The notes beneath the pieces are model-generated. The model worked only from the letters and a program-made list of their open reading frames with translations. It searched no databases and was not told where the DNA came from. From Saxibacter everestensis (GTDB lineage: Bacteria > Actinomycetota > Actinomycetes > Actinomycetales > Brevibacteriaceae): 64,000 nucleotides of DNA. The stretch covers positions 3,706,550-3,770,549 of the forward strand of contig NZ_CP090958.1 in the NCBI RefSeq assembly GCF_025787225.1. Direction: 5' to 3'. Made by a program: the position numbers and the translations under genes. Within the stretch, counting starts at the first letter, position 1; the number at the start of each line of letters is the position of its first letter. Below are positions 1 to 6,563 of this stretch, piece by piece.

Positions 1-17
1 GCGAAGAGGAGTGAGCC

Positions 18-212
18 ATGGCGACGTCGACTGTCACTGCGACCACGCAGGCTGAGCGTGAACGCAGGGTCGCTGAGGCGATTCACAGTGGCGAGATGGA
101 GGGTCTGCACGTCTCGGACGCTGGCCGTGAGGACGCCCAAGAGTACGTCGCCGGCCGTATCGATTCCGATGAGCTGGTTGCCCGCGCCCGCGCCCGCTAT
201 GGCCTCGGCTGA
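18..212 (+). CDS. VbhA-type antitoxin of a Fic toxin
   Basis: Predicted cytoplasmic antitoxin of 64 residues that would block the AMP-transferase activity of the Fic protein encoded just downstream. The visible signature is SGEMEG (about residues 24-29), which fits the class I inhibitory motif (S/T)xxxE(G/N); in known VbhA-VbhT pairs the Glu of this motif fills the ATP gamma-phosphate site. The rest is charged and helical, as in VbhA. A purine-rich ribosome site (agaggag) lies 7 nt before the ATG. The end overlaps the fic start by 14 nt, which suggests translational coupling. Family assignment rests on the motif, size and gene order. Confidence 0.82.
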   Translation: MATSTVTATTQAERERRVAEAIHSGEMEGLHVSDAGREDAQEYVAGRIDSDELVARARARYGLG

Positions 213-975
213 TTTCGCTGACCCGTACCTCGATCCAGAGACGGGTTTATTGAGGAACAAGATCGGCGCCCGAACGAAGGTCGCTCTCGATGAGGCGGAG
301 GGCGACCTTTCGTTTGCCCGCCTGATGCAGCTCATGGATCACCCGCCGAAGGCGACGGGTGACCTTAATGAGCTGTGTGCGATTCATCGCCAACTGTTCC
401 AGGACGTCTACGAGTGGGCGGGGGAGCCGCGCACGGTCGACATCCGTAAGAATGTCGCGGGAGCTGAGCATTTCCTGCCTGTGTCGATGATCGAGCGCGC
501 CGGCGGCTTCGCCGCAGAGGAGCTGCACGCCGACAACTACCTGCGTGGCATGGACCGAGACCGGTTCATTGACCGGCTGGCCTATCACTACGACCAGTTC
601 AACTATGTGCATCCTTTCCGTGAGGGCAACGGCCGCACACAGCGTGTCTTCTGGAACCGTGTCGCTCGGGACGCTGGATGGCAGCTTAATTGGCGTGCCG
701 TGCGCGGATCAACCAACGACGCCGCATGTCGGGCAGCGTCCGAGCATCGCGATCTCGCGCCGTTGTGTGGCATGTTTGGCGAGATCGTCGCCAAGGCTAC
801 TCCGGTCGCTGAGCGGGGTGCCGCGTGGCGGGCCGCCGAGCAGGCTCGGCTGTCATTCCCCACAGGCCCCTCAGGTGCCGTCCAACGCCGCCATGGTGGC
901 CCATCGAGCACACCCCAGGCACGGATCACGCGCGCACCCGGACGGGGGCCCGGTGGGTTGGGGGAGGGGAGATGA
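199..975 (+). CDS. Fic/DOC family protein (AMP-transferase toxin)
   Basis: Fic-domain protein of 258 residues. The canonical active-site loop HPFREGNGRTQR is present at about residues 137-148, with the catalytic His, the acidic Mg-binding residue and the GNGR anion-binding part all intact, so it is expected to transfer AMP (or a similar group) to a hydroxyl on a target protein. The start was set at ATG 199 because the N-terminus from there (MASADFADPYLDP) resembles Fic toxins; a longer reading back to position 58 would run through the antitoxin in another frame. The C-terminal 50 residues are Gly/Pro/Arg-rich and look disordered. Its stop overlaps the recombinase start as ATGA. The target is unknown. 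Confidence 0.88.
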   Translation: MASADFADPYLDPETGLLRNKIGARTKVALDEAEGDLSFARLMQLMDHPPKATGDLNELCAIHRQLFQDVYEWAGEPRTVDIRKNVAGAEHFLPVSMIERAGGFAAEELHADNYLRGMDRDRFIDRLAYHYDQFNYVHPFREGNGRTQRVFWNRVARDAGWQLNWRAVRGSTNDAACRAASEHRDLAPLCGMFGEIVAKATPVAERGAAWRAAEQARLSFPTGPSGAVQRRHGGPSSTPQARITRAPGRGPGGLGEGR

Positions 976-1568
976 GCAGGGTGATTGGTTACGCCCGGGT
1001 GAGCCCGCTTGAGCAGAAACCCGAGGCGCAAGAAGCCGAGTTGCGAGCAGCTGGCGCGGTTCGCGTGTTTGTCGACCACGGAGAGTCCACTCGTGCGCCC
1101 GACCGGCCGCAGTGGAATGCGTGCCTGGAGCATCTGCGCGAGGGAGACATGCTCATGATCCGTGCACTCGATCGCATCGCCGGGACTGAACAGATGGCTA
1201 TTGAACTGATCTGTGATCTTGGGCGGCGCGGCGTCAGGCTCCGAAGCCTCACTGAGCCCTTCCTCGACGTCGACACGTCGACACCAATGGGAGAAGTCAT
1301 CGTAAGCATCATGGCCGTGCTCGCCCAGCTCCGGATCTCGACGATCCGAGAGAACACTAGGCTCGGCCTCGTACACGCTCGCGCCAATGGGCGTGTTGGC
1401 GGTCGCCCGTCCGTCATGACGCCCGAGCGCACCGCCGCCGCGGTGCAGATGCACGCGACCGGACGCAGCATCGTGCAGATCGCGAAAGTGCTCGGCGTTG
1501 GCAAGTCATCCGTTTCCCGAGCACTCGCCAAGGTGGACGAAGAGAGCAAGGCGACCGCATCCGCGTAG
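972..1568 (+). CDS. Serine recombinase (resolvase/invertase family)
   Basis: 198-residue small serine recombinase. The catalytic Ser sits in YARVS at the N-terminus, an R of the DRPQW segment fits the conserved Arg after the active-site loop, and LDR at about residue 73-75 matches the LDRxxR motif. The second Arg of that motif appears to be Gly (LDRIAG), which may lower or abolish strand exchange. A hinge (GGRPS) and a C-terminal helix-turn-helix (IVQIAKVLGVGKSSVSRAL) follow, as in resolvases and invertases. It overlaps fic by 4 nt, an unusual arrangement that ties the recombinase to the toxin-antitoxin unit. It ends 30 nt before the left boundary repeat of the accessory block. Confidence 0.85.
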   Translation: MSRVIGYARVSPLEQKPEAQEAELRAAGAVRVFVDHGESTRAPDRPQWNACLEHLREGDMLMIRALDRIAGTEQMAIELICDLGRRGVRLRSLTEPFLDVDTSTPMGEVIVSIMAVLAQLRISTIRENTRLGLVHARANGRVGGRPSVMTPERTAAAVQMHATGRSIVQIAKVLGVGKSSVSRALAKVDEESKATASA

Positions 1569-1598
1569 ACCAACGGCATCCAACGGTCTAAATCACTG

Positions 1599-1670
1599 TT
1601 GGGACGCTAGTTCGATACACCTGTCGTTGCAGCGGCAGTCGCTGAGTAGTGCAATTCCACCCCTACGTTC
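1599..1670. repeat. Left imperfect direct repeat; decayed 3' end of an AbiTii-like gene
   Basis: About 72 bp here match 10232-10305, the last codons of the AbiTii-like gene, at roughly 80 percent identity. The longest exact block is 27 bp (1618-1644 against 10252-10278), and a second exact block starts TTGGGACGCTAG. On the minus strand the copy would encode the same C-terminus but carries small indels that break the frame. It may be an attachment-site duplicate left by integration into the gene's 3' end, or the stump of an older second copy of the gene. Confidence 0.7.
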
Positions 1671-1777
1671 CACCGGCAAGAGGGGACGCGCCCGGTCGCC
1701 GAACGGTGACTCGGCAGGCGACCTGTCAGGTGGCTATTCGATACCCATTATGGGGTGGATCCTAGTGTCAAGGCTGA
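1671..1777. other. Short non-coding stretch
   Basis: Between the left boundary repeat and the stop of the minus-strand secreted protein. No convincing gene, hairpin or promoter was seen. Confidence 0.4.
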
Positions 1778-2332
1778 TTAGTAGAGCCGGACACTTTTAC
1801 CGGTGACATTGCGGGCGCCATTAAAATTGTATTCAGTGTTATGTCCCATCCGGCTGGTGCAGATGGTGGGGCCGCTTATTTTTGTCGTCCAGCAGATCCG
1901 CGCATCCCTGTTCCTTGAGTTGAACGCTCCTCGGGAAGGCCATGTGCCCTTTGCTGTGCCGGTTCCAGCGAACCCAAAGTTAAAGCTGGGTACGTTTCCA
2001 ATCCAGCAAGGACGGTTGTTCGAGCAGTTGCTTCTCGTCGGGGTGAGCGCCGCGGGCCCCGCGATAGCCACCACTGACTCGACGACTCCGGACTCAGGGT
2101 CAACGGTGACCTTCTTTGTTTGATCGGTCGTGAGGAGCTCCTGCTCCTTAGTCGACAACTCGTCTTCGTCCGTGCTTTGATCGCTCAACTGAGCTATTGC
2201 CGGACCCAGCTCCACGACTTGTTCTTCCTGGGACGTCGTCTCATCATCGGCCATGGCCGCTCCGCCAGATAGGGCGACGCTGAGGCATGTGACGGCGAGG
2301 AATGTGAAAAGCGAAGTGGAGCGACGGAGCAT
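1778..2332 (-). CDS. Secreted protein of unknown function
   Basis: 184 residues with a clear Sec signal peptide: MLRRS, a hydrophobic stretch, then cleavage after AMA near residue 27. An acidic, Glu/Asp/Gln-rich linker follows (about 28-75). The C-terminal half is Asn/Gly/Thr/aromatic-rich and holds four Cys (in SNCSNNRPCW, ARICW and TICTS), so two disulfides are possible outside the cell. The layout of signal peptide, acidic pro-region and small Cys-containing mature domain resembles secreted bacteriocin or inhibitor precursors, but I recognise no family. It sits first inside the accessory block, in the same direction as the muramidase gene upstream of it. Confidence 0.7.
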   Translation of the reverse strand: MLRRSTSLFTFLAVTCLSVALSGGAAMADDETTSQEEQVVELGPAIAQLSDQSTDEDELSTKEQELLTTDQTKKVTVDPESGVVESVVAIAGPAALTPTRSNCSNNRPCWIGNVPSFNFGFAGTGTAKGTWPSRGAFNSRNRDARICWTTKISGPTICTSRMGHNTEYNFNGARNVTGKSVRLY

Positions 2333-2529
2333 GAGGGGATTATCCGATCTAGGGGGATATCTACTTGTTCACCAGCAAATCACGAAGGTCGCAATTCAAT
2401 GTGTCGAGCGCATAACAATCGTCGCGACAAGCGCTTATCTGGGTATTAGACATGTTGCTGTCCAGCTGTCACCACCAGGGCTGCCCTTTCGGCCGTGGGT
2501 ATGCGATGGATTGATGGACCGGTGCGCGA

Positions 2530-3417
2530 TCACGGTGTCACCTTCGAGGTCCATGCGGCAGTCCAGGTTTCGGGTCCGACAAGCCCGTCGATAGTGAGCC
2601 CTTTCTCTTCCTGGAACTGCCGGGCTACTGAGGCTGTCTGATCTCCGTAGAGACCGTCGACGGCTATAGCCCATCCGCGGGAACGCACCTGGGTTTGCCA
2701 GCGTTGGAGATCGGAATTGTGTGAGTAGTAGCCGCTGACCGACGTGGACGGTCCGTCTTTGGGGCCGAAGTAGGAACCAGCAGGCAGGGGAAATTTCGGC
2801 GCTGCCTTGGTATCGGGAGGCGGTGTAGAGCCGGTGCCACCACCTCCGTAGCGTTTCCATGCTGATTGATCGCCAGCGAAGTAGTTGAGGTCAACGTCGC
2901 CGGCGATACCTGGGGTGCTTCCTTTGAAGCTGTATTGCCAGAGTGCTCGGACCGGCCAAGGGCCGGTCCCTGGGTCGCTGCTTCCCGGCCGCGCTACCCA
3001 TAGTCCTGCCCCCGTGCGCCGGACTTTCGTCCACGATCGGGCTTTGAGCGTGGAGGTATTCATGTAGATGAGCGGGACTACTCCTGTTTTCGCTGCCACG
3101 CGCCTTAGCCACTCAGCGGCCCAGCCATCGGGGTCCCGATGGTCGATTTCCCAATCCAACGCCATGAGTTCACCGGCGCGGTGGCCAGCTCTCGACAGGA
3201 AGTGGTCGGCCTCCTGCACAGCGTTGCCGCCCTTGGCGAAGTGATACATCCCTACCAGGAGATCCCTTTCCCGAGCAGCCGCCATGTTCGCCGCGTAGGT
3301 GGGATCGGTATAGCTCGTCCCTTCCGTGGCCTTGAAGATTATGAAATCCGGGTCGACCTTCGACCAGTTGATTGCGCCCTGCCAGTGCGACACGTCCGCA
3401 CCATGTAATACCGCCAT
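2530..3417 (-). CDS. GH25 muramidase with peptidoglycan-binding domain
   Basis: 295 residues. An N-terminal GH25 (Chalaropsis-type lysozyme) barrel spans about residues 4-190: GADVSHWQG with the first catalytic Asp, the FKATEG strand, and DWEID with the catalytic Asp/Glu pair. After a Gly/Pro linker, a PG_binding_1 repeat covers about residues 225-290 (LQRWQTQ, VDGLYGDQTA, LTIDGLVGPETW). It should cleave the MurNAc-GlcNAc bond. There is no signal peptide, as in phage endolysins, so release may need lysis or a non-classical route. The start is supported by an AGGAGAGG ribosome site. A hairpin and the shared CTGTCAGTGG motif lie upstream. Confidence 0.88.
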   Translation of the reverse strand: MAVLHGADVSHWQGAINWSKVDPDFIIFKATEGTSYTDPTYAANMAAARERDLLVGMYHFAKGGNAVQEADHFLSRAGHRAGELMALDWEIDHRDPDGWAAEWLRRVAAKTGVVPLIYMNTSTLKARSWTKVRRTGAGLWVARPGSSDPGTGPWPVRALWQYSFKGSTPGIAGDVDLNYFAGDQSAWKRYGGGGTGSTPPPDTKAAPKFPLPAGSYFGPKDGPSTSVSGYYSHNSDLQRWQTQVRSRGWAIAVDGLYGDQTASVARQFQEEKGLTIDGLVGPETWTAAWTSKVTP

Positions 3418-3455
3418 GCCGATGTCCTCTCCTGACGCCTAGTTTCGTTGCCCTA

Positions 3456-3468
3456 GCCCCGCCGGGGC
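3456..3468 (-). promoter_or_regulatory. Leader hairpin upstream of the GH25 gene
   Basis: Palindrome GCCCCGCCGGGGC (arms GCCCC/GGGGC), between the shared CTGTCAGTGG motif at 3501-3510 and the ribosome site of the muramidase. It matches in position, but not in sequence, the hairpins upstream of the two DUF1906 genes. Confidence 0.4.
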
Positions 3469-3500
3469 CTGTTGGCAGGAGATCGTCATTTTTGCACCGA

Positions 3501-3510
3501 CCACTGACAG
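3501..3510 (-). promoter_or_regulatory. Shared motif CTGTCAGTGG
   Basis: Read on the minus strand, this 10-mer stands about 85 nt before the muramidase start. The same motif (CTGTCAGTRG) occurs upstream of both DUF1906 genes at 3560-3569 and 6486-6495, so it may be a common promoter element or activator site. Confidence 0.45.
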
Positions 3511-3559
3511 GCCAGCTCAAGATGCCGGCGGACCTAGGACCCTCGCGGAGCGAGACTCG

Positions 3560-3569
3560 CTGTCAGTAG
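3560..3569 (+). promoter_or_regulatory. Shared motif CTGTCAGTAG with conserved flank
   Basis: Upstream of the first DUF1906 gene. The context GAGACT, CTGTCAGTAG, then CTGGCTA (3571-3577) is repeated upstream of the second DUF1906 gene at 6481-6504 with few changes. Such conservation in non-coding DNA between paralogs suggests a common promoter. Confidence 0.5.
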
Positions 3570-3591
3570 TGCTGGCTACGGTTCCCATACG

Positions 3592-3611
3592 ACGTAATCA
3601 GACGATTACGT
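3592..3611 (+). promoter_or_regulatory. Perfect 8-bp inverted repeat in the leader
   Basis: ACGTAATC (3592-3599) and GATTACGT (3604-3611) form a perfect stem with the 4-nt loop AGAC, 24 nt before the ATG at 3636. It could be an operator or an mRNA hairpin. The paralog has a different perfect inverted repeat at the same place. Confidence 0.55.
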
Positions 3612-3635
3612 TTCGGTTCGATTATTAGGAGCTCC

Positions 3636-5837
3636 ATGGCTGACGAAGCAGTACGGGAAGCCCAGCAGTGGGTTAACGCCACATACAAAGGCGTGAACGG
3701 TTACACGGCTGTGGCCGAGGACGGAATTACCGGTTTCGCAACGATCAAGGCACTCACCAAAGGCCTGCAGCACGAGCTCGGGGACGCCAAGGTGGATGGG
3801 ATCTTTGGTGATGGGACTCTTGCGAAGTTGACGGCACAGTTCCCGGTCGTGAATGAGAACACAACGAACAAAAACGTGAGGATCATTGTCCAGTGCGCCA
3901 TGTACTGCAAGGGATATGACGGCGGCGGCACCGACGGGATCTTCGGCGCAACCACCAAGAGTGGCATTTCTCGATTGACGACCGACATGGGCCTCGGTGG
4001 AGGGATCGGGATCACTCCGAAGGTGTTCCGTGGCCTCCTCACCATGGATGCCTATGTCGTGACGTCCGGTGGAACTGAGGCGGTACGGCGGGTCCAGCAG
4101 TGGCTGAACGCGACATACACCAAGCGCGAGAAGTTCATGATCATCCCCTGTGACGGGAACTTCTCACGGGACGTGCAGAAGGCCCTAGTTCGCGCACTAC
4201 AGTTCGAGCTCGGACAGAGTGACGCCGCAGCCGATGGAATCTATGGCGCAGGAACCGCTAGCGGAATCAAAGCCCAGGCGGTTCTGTCGGTCGGGTCGGC
4301 CGACACTGCAAAGAAATTCGTGCGGCTGTTCCAGGCAGCGATGATCTTCAATGACCGCACCGTGCCCTTCGACGGTTCGTTCACCGCGTCGACGAGCTCG
4401 TCCGTCAGCGAGTTTCAACGCTTCATGGTGTTGCCGGTCACCGGCAAGGGGGATTTCCAAACGTGGGCAGCACTGCTGGTCAGCACGGGTGACGCTGAAC
4501 GTCCTGGCACCGGCGCCGATACCCGTTTCCCTATCTCCAGTGCTCGAGCTGCAAAGCTGTACGCTGCCGGGTACCGAGTGGTGGGCCGCTACCTCACGAA
4601 CGCAACCAGTGCCGGCGCCTTCGACAAGAAGATACAGCCGGGGGAGACCACTGCGATCTTCGACAACAAGCTGCGCCTCTTCCCGATCTTCCAGACTTAC
4701 GGCGGTCACGCCAGCTACTTCACCCGGGAGCAAGGTGAACGCGACGGCGTGGCAGCCTATGACGCCGCTCAAGAGTACGGATTCCACCGGGGAACCATCA
4801 TCTACTTCGCTGTCGATTACGACGCCATCGACGAAGAAATCTCATCGACGATCTTGGCGTACTTTACCGGCGTGGTTTCTGCGCTCCGGTTCAGCGGCAG
4901 CAAGTACTTGCCGGGCGTGTACGGGTCGAGGAATGTGTGCCTTCGTGTCTCCAGGGAAACGGGTATCAGCCGAAGCTTCGTCAGCGGAATGTCCACGGGG
5001 TTCAGCGGGAACCTGGGGTACCCGATGCCGGATAACTGGGCGTTCAACCAGATCAAGGAGTTCCACTTCGAGGACCCGGACCCTGAGTTTCGCATCGATA
5101 AAAGCATCGTGTCGGGGCGCGATCAGGGGCAAAGCTCTGTCTCCGCACCGGCCGCGCACGACACCGCGTTCGATGCCGCGTACACGACTCAGATGACTAA
5201 CGAGATCGTCGCCTGGTTCGACCAAAACATGACCGGGCCACAGAAAGCTGTCGCCATTCATCTCGACCGGGCAGCAAACGTGAAGTTCATGCTTCAGTTT
5301 GACGCTCTAACCACGAGGTTAAGCCGTTCCTACAACATGAAGAAAGCACTCATCCAGACTGTGCTGCTGTGGGAGTACTGCCTGCAGAACAGACTGGATG
5401 CTGCCGCCGACGTGGCGGTCAAAGATTATTACGTGGCGCGGATGGCCGGAATCACTCCACCATCTCAGCTGCCTGACGACTCCAGCACTGGCGTGTGCCA
5501 GATCTTCGCCCGCACCGCTATCGATGCCACCAACTTCGCCGTCGGCAAGGGGATCTATTCCAGCCGGACGTTCGATGCTGCCAACTGGAGAGACGTCTGG
5601 CAGATGTGGCAGAACCTTCAGGAGGAGGCGGGCAACATCGCTCAAGCCGCGCTCGTCCTCATCCGAGCGGCGAACCAGGCCGGCGTCGGAGTGGACTACT
5701 GGAACTTCTCAGCCGCCAGCGTCCGGGCTGTTCTTGCCCGATACAACGGCACCAATGCTGACGCTACAGAGTACGGACGCCGCAATTACGGCCTGTACAC
5801 AATCCTTGAGAAGTACAACGCCCTGTCCCGAAGCTGA
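3636..5837 (+). CDS. Peptidoglycan-binding DUF1906 (Rv2525c-like) protein with lysozyme-like C-terminal domain
   Basis: 733 residues, without signal peptide. Residues 1-290 hold several peptidoglycan-binding-like repeats (VREAQQWVNATY, DGITGFATIKAL, DGIFGDGTL). Residues about 298-505 are a DUF1906/Rv2525c glycoside-hydrolase-like TIM barrel (VVGRYLTN, IFPIFQTYGG-like, IYFAVDYDA, GVYGSRNV, WAFNQI). Residues about 560-733 look like a lysozyme/transglycosylase-type helical domain: a possible catalytic Glu in LLWEYC, then SSTGVCQIFARTAI and ARYNGT with YGRRNYGLY. That last assignment is my inference. The start follows a TTAGGAG ribosome site. It is a paralog of 6564-8108 and probably binds or remodels cell wall. 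Confidence 0.82.
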   Translation: MADEAVREAQQWVNATYKGVNGYTAVAEDGITGFATIKALTKGLQHELGDAKVDGIFGDGTLAKLTAQFPVVNENTTNKNVRIIVQCAMYCKGYDGGGTDGIFGATTKSGISRLTTDMGLGGGIGITPKVFRGLLTMDAYVVTSGGTEAVRRVQQWLNATYTKREKFMIIPCDGNFSRDVQKALVRALQFELGQSDAAADGIYGAGTASGIKAQAVLSVGSADTAKKFVRLFQAAMIFNDRTVPFDGSFTASTSSSVSEFQRFMVLPVTGKGDFQTWAALLVSTGDAERPGTGADTRFPISSARAAKLYAAGYRVVGRYLTNATSAGAFDKKIQPGETTAIFDNKLRLFPIFQTYGGHASYFTREQGERDGVAAYDAAQEYGFHRGTIIYFAVDYDAIDEEISSTILAYFTGVVSALRFSGSKYLPGVYGSRNVCLRVSRETGISRSFVSGMSTGFSGNLGYPMPDNWAFNQIKEFHFEDPDPEFRIDKSIVSGRDQGQSSVSAPAAHDTAFDAAYTTQMTNEIVAWFDQNMTGPQKAVAIHLDRAANVKFMLQFDALTTRLSRSYNMKKALIQTVLLWEYCLQNRLDAAADVAVKDYYVARMAGITPPSQLPDDSSTGVCQIFARTAIDATNFAVGKGIYSSRTFDAANWRDVWQMWQNLQEEAGNIAQAALVLIRAANQAGVGVDYWNFSAASVRAVLARYNGTNADATEYGRRNYGLYTILEKYNALSRS

Positions 5838-5843
5838 TTAACG

Positions 5844-5890
5844 GCCCCACGATCCCAAACCGTTCCTGTGACTCGGTGGGATTGTGGGGC
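5844..5890. terminator. Bidirectional terminator-like hairpin
   Basis: GCCCCACGATCCCA (5844-5857) pairs with TGGGATTGTGGGGC (5877-5890) with one wobble position, a 14-bp stem and a 19-nt loop. It lies between the convergent ends of the DUF1906 gene and the minus-strand membrane protein gene. Confidence 0.7.
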
Positions 5891-5891
5891 G

Positions 5892-6266
5892 TCAGGGGAC
5901 CTCTTCGGCTAACTGGTCGATCGCCATATATCCGAAAAGCACCAGCACCGGGATTGCCGCGGCAAGGATCAAGAGCGTCGATGTCGTGGCTAGGATCCAT
6001 GCCGCGCGTCTGCTCTGCGTGCGATTGATGAGGGTTATAGCGAACGCCGAGTAGGCAAAAACACCCAGCACGACGATCCACACCGCAAAGGAGAGCGGAA
6101 CACCTGATAGGTCACTAATGAGGCTGACTATCAGGAAGAGCATGACGATTGGAACGACAAGGGGGAACGAGACACCAAGCGCGACAACCGCCAACACCAT
6201 CGGTGCGTGGTGCTGCTTTCGCTGGGGAGCCACCGTCGGCGACGGTACGGCGCTGACCATATTCAT
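5892..6266 (-). CDS. Small integral membrane protein
   Basis: 124 residues with a polar N-terminus (MNMVSAVPSPTVAPQRKQHH) and three hydrophobic segments at about residues 22-50, 57-76 and 87-115. ATG 6266 was chosen because it follows GGAAAGACGCGG and drops 32 non-conserved residues that a longer reading would add. No enzymatic motif was seen. Proteins of this shape (Pro-rich head plus DUF4190-like helices) are common in actinobacteria; the role is unknown. It converges on the preceding gene through the hairpin at 5844-5890. Confidence 0.65.
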   Translation of the reverse strand: MNMVSAVPSPTVAPQRKQHHAPMVLAVVALGVSFPLVVPIVMLFLIVSLISDLSGVPLSFAVWIVVLGVFAYSAFAITLINRTQSRRAAWILATTSTLLILAAAIPVLVLFGYMAIDQLAEEVP

Positions 6267-6485
6267 GTCACCGCGTCTTTCCTTAGGCGATTCGTGATCT
6301 AAGCGTAGCGTCCGAAAAGTGACAGCCAGGAGTGGCCACAGTGATGAGAACTCGAGAAGCAAGCGACGCCGGACTTTGATCAGTGGCTCAATCGTCTCTC
6401 CACGTCCGACTCTCTCAAGAATCCTCCGCTGATAGGCCGCCTGCGCACCTTACAACCGCTGTGGTGAGACACATCCGAGGAGAGA
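6267..6485. other. Divergent intergenic region
   Basis: Between the membrane protein and the second DUF1906 gene. Apart from the leader elements listed from 6486 onward, no gene or RNA was recognised. Confidence 0.4.
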
Positions 6486-6495
6486 CTGTCAGTGG
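6486..6495 (+). promoter_or_regulatory. Shared motif CTGTCAGTGG with conserved flank
   Basis: Second plus-strand copy of the motif at 3560-3569, again preceded by GAGACT and followed by CCTGGCTA (6498-6505). It stands about 70 nt before the GTG start of the second DUF1906 gene. Confidence 0.5.
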
Positions 6496-6514
6496 CCCTG
6501 GCTAGGTTGGTTGT

Positions 6515-6533
6515 AACGTCCAAATCGGACGTT
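6515..6533 (+). promoter_or_regulatory. Perfect 7-bp inverted repeat in the leader
   Basis: AACGTCC (6515-6521) and GGACGTT (6527-6533) form a perfect stem around AAATC, 30 nt before the GTG start. It matches the position of the hairpin at 3592-3611. The following TTCGATTTATAGGAG is nearly the same as TTCGATTATTAGGAG upstream of the paralog. Confidence 0.55.
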
Positions 6534-6563
6534 GAAAGCGAAGTTCGATTTATAGGAGACAAT

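Noticed and set aside
603-1454. Minus-strand open frame of 283 codons opposite fic and the recombinase
   Set aside because: No recognisable domain, and the plus-strand genes have intact active-site motifs.
1498-1806. Plus-strand frame of 102 codons across the left repeat
   Set aside because: It overlaps the recombinase gene in another frame and the repeat; it has no domain or ribosome site.
6492-6563. ATG start at 6492 for the second DUF1906 protein
   Set aside because: It would make the conserved hairpin and ribosome site part of the coding region, and the extra residues have no match in the paralog.
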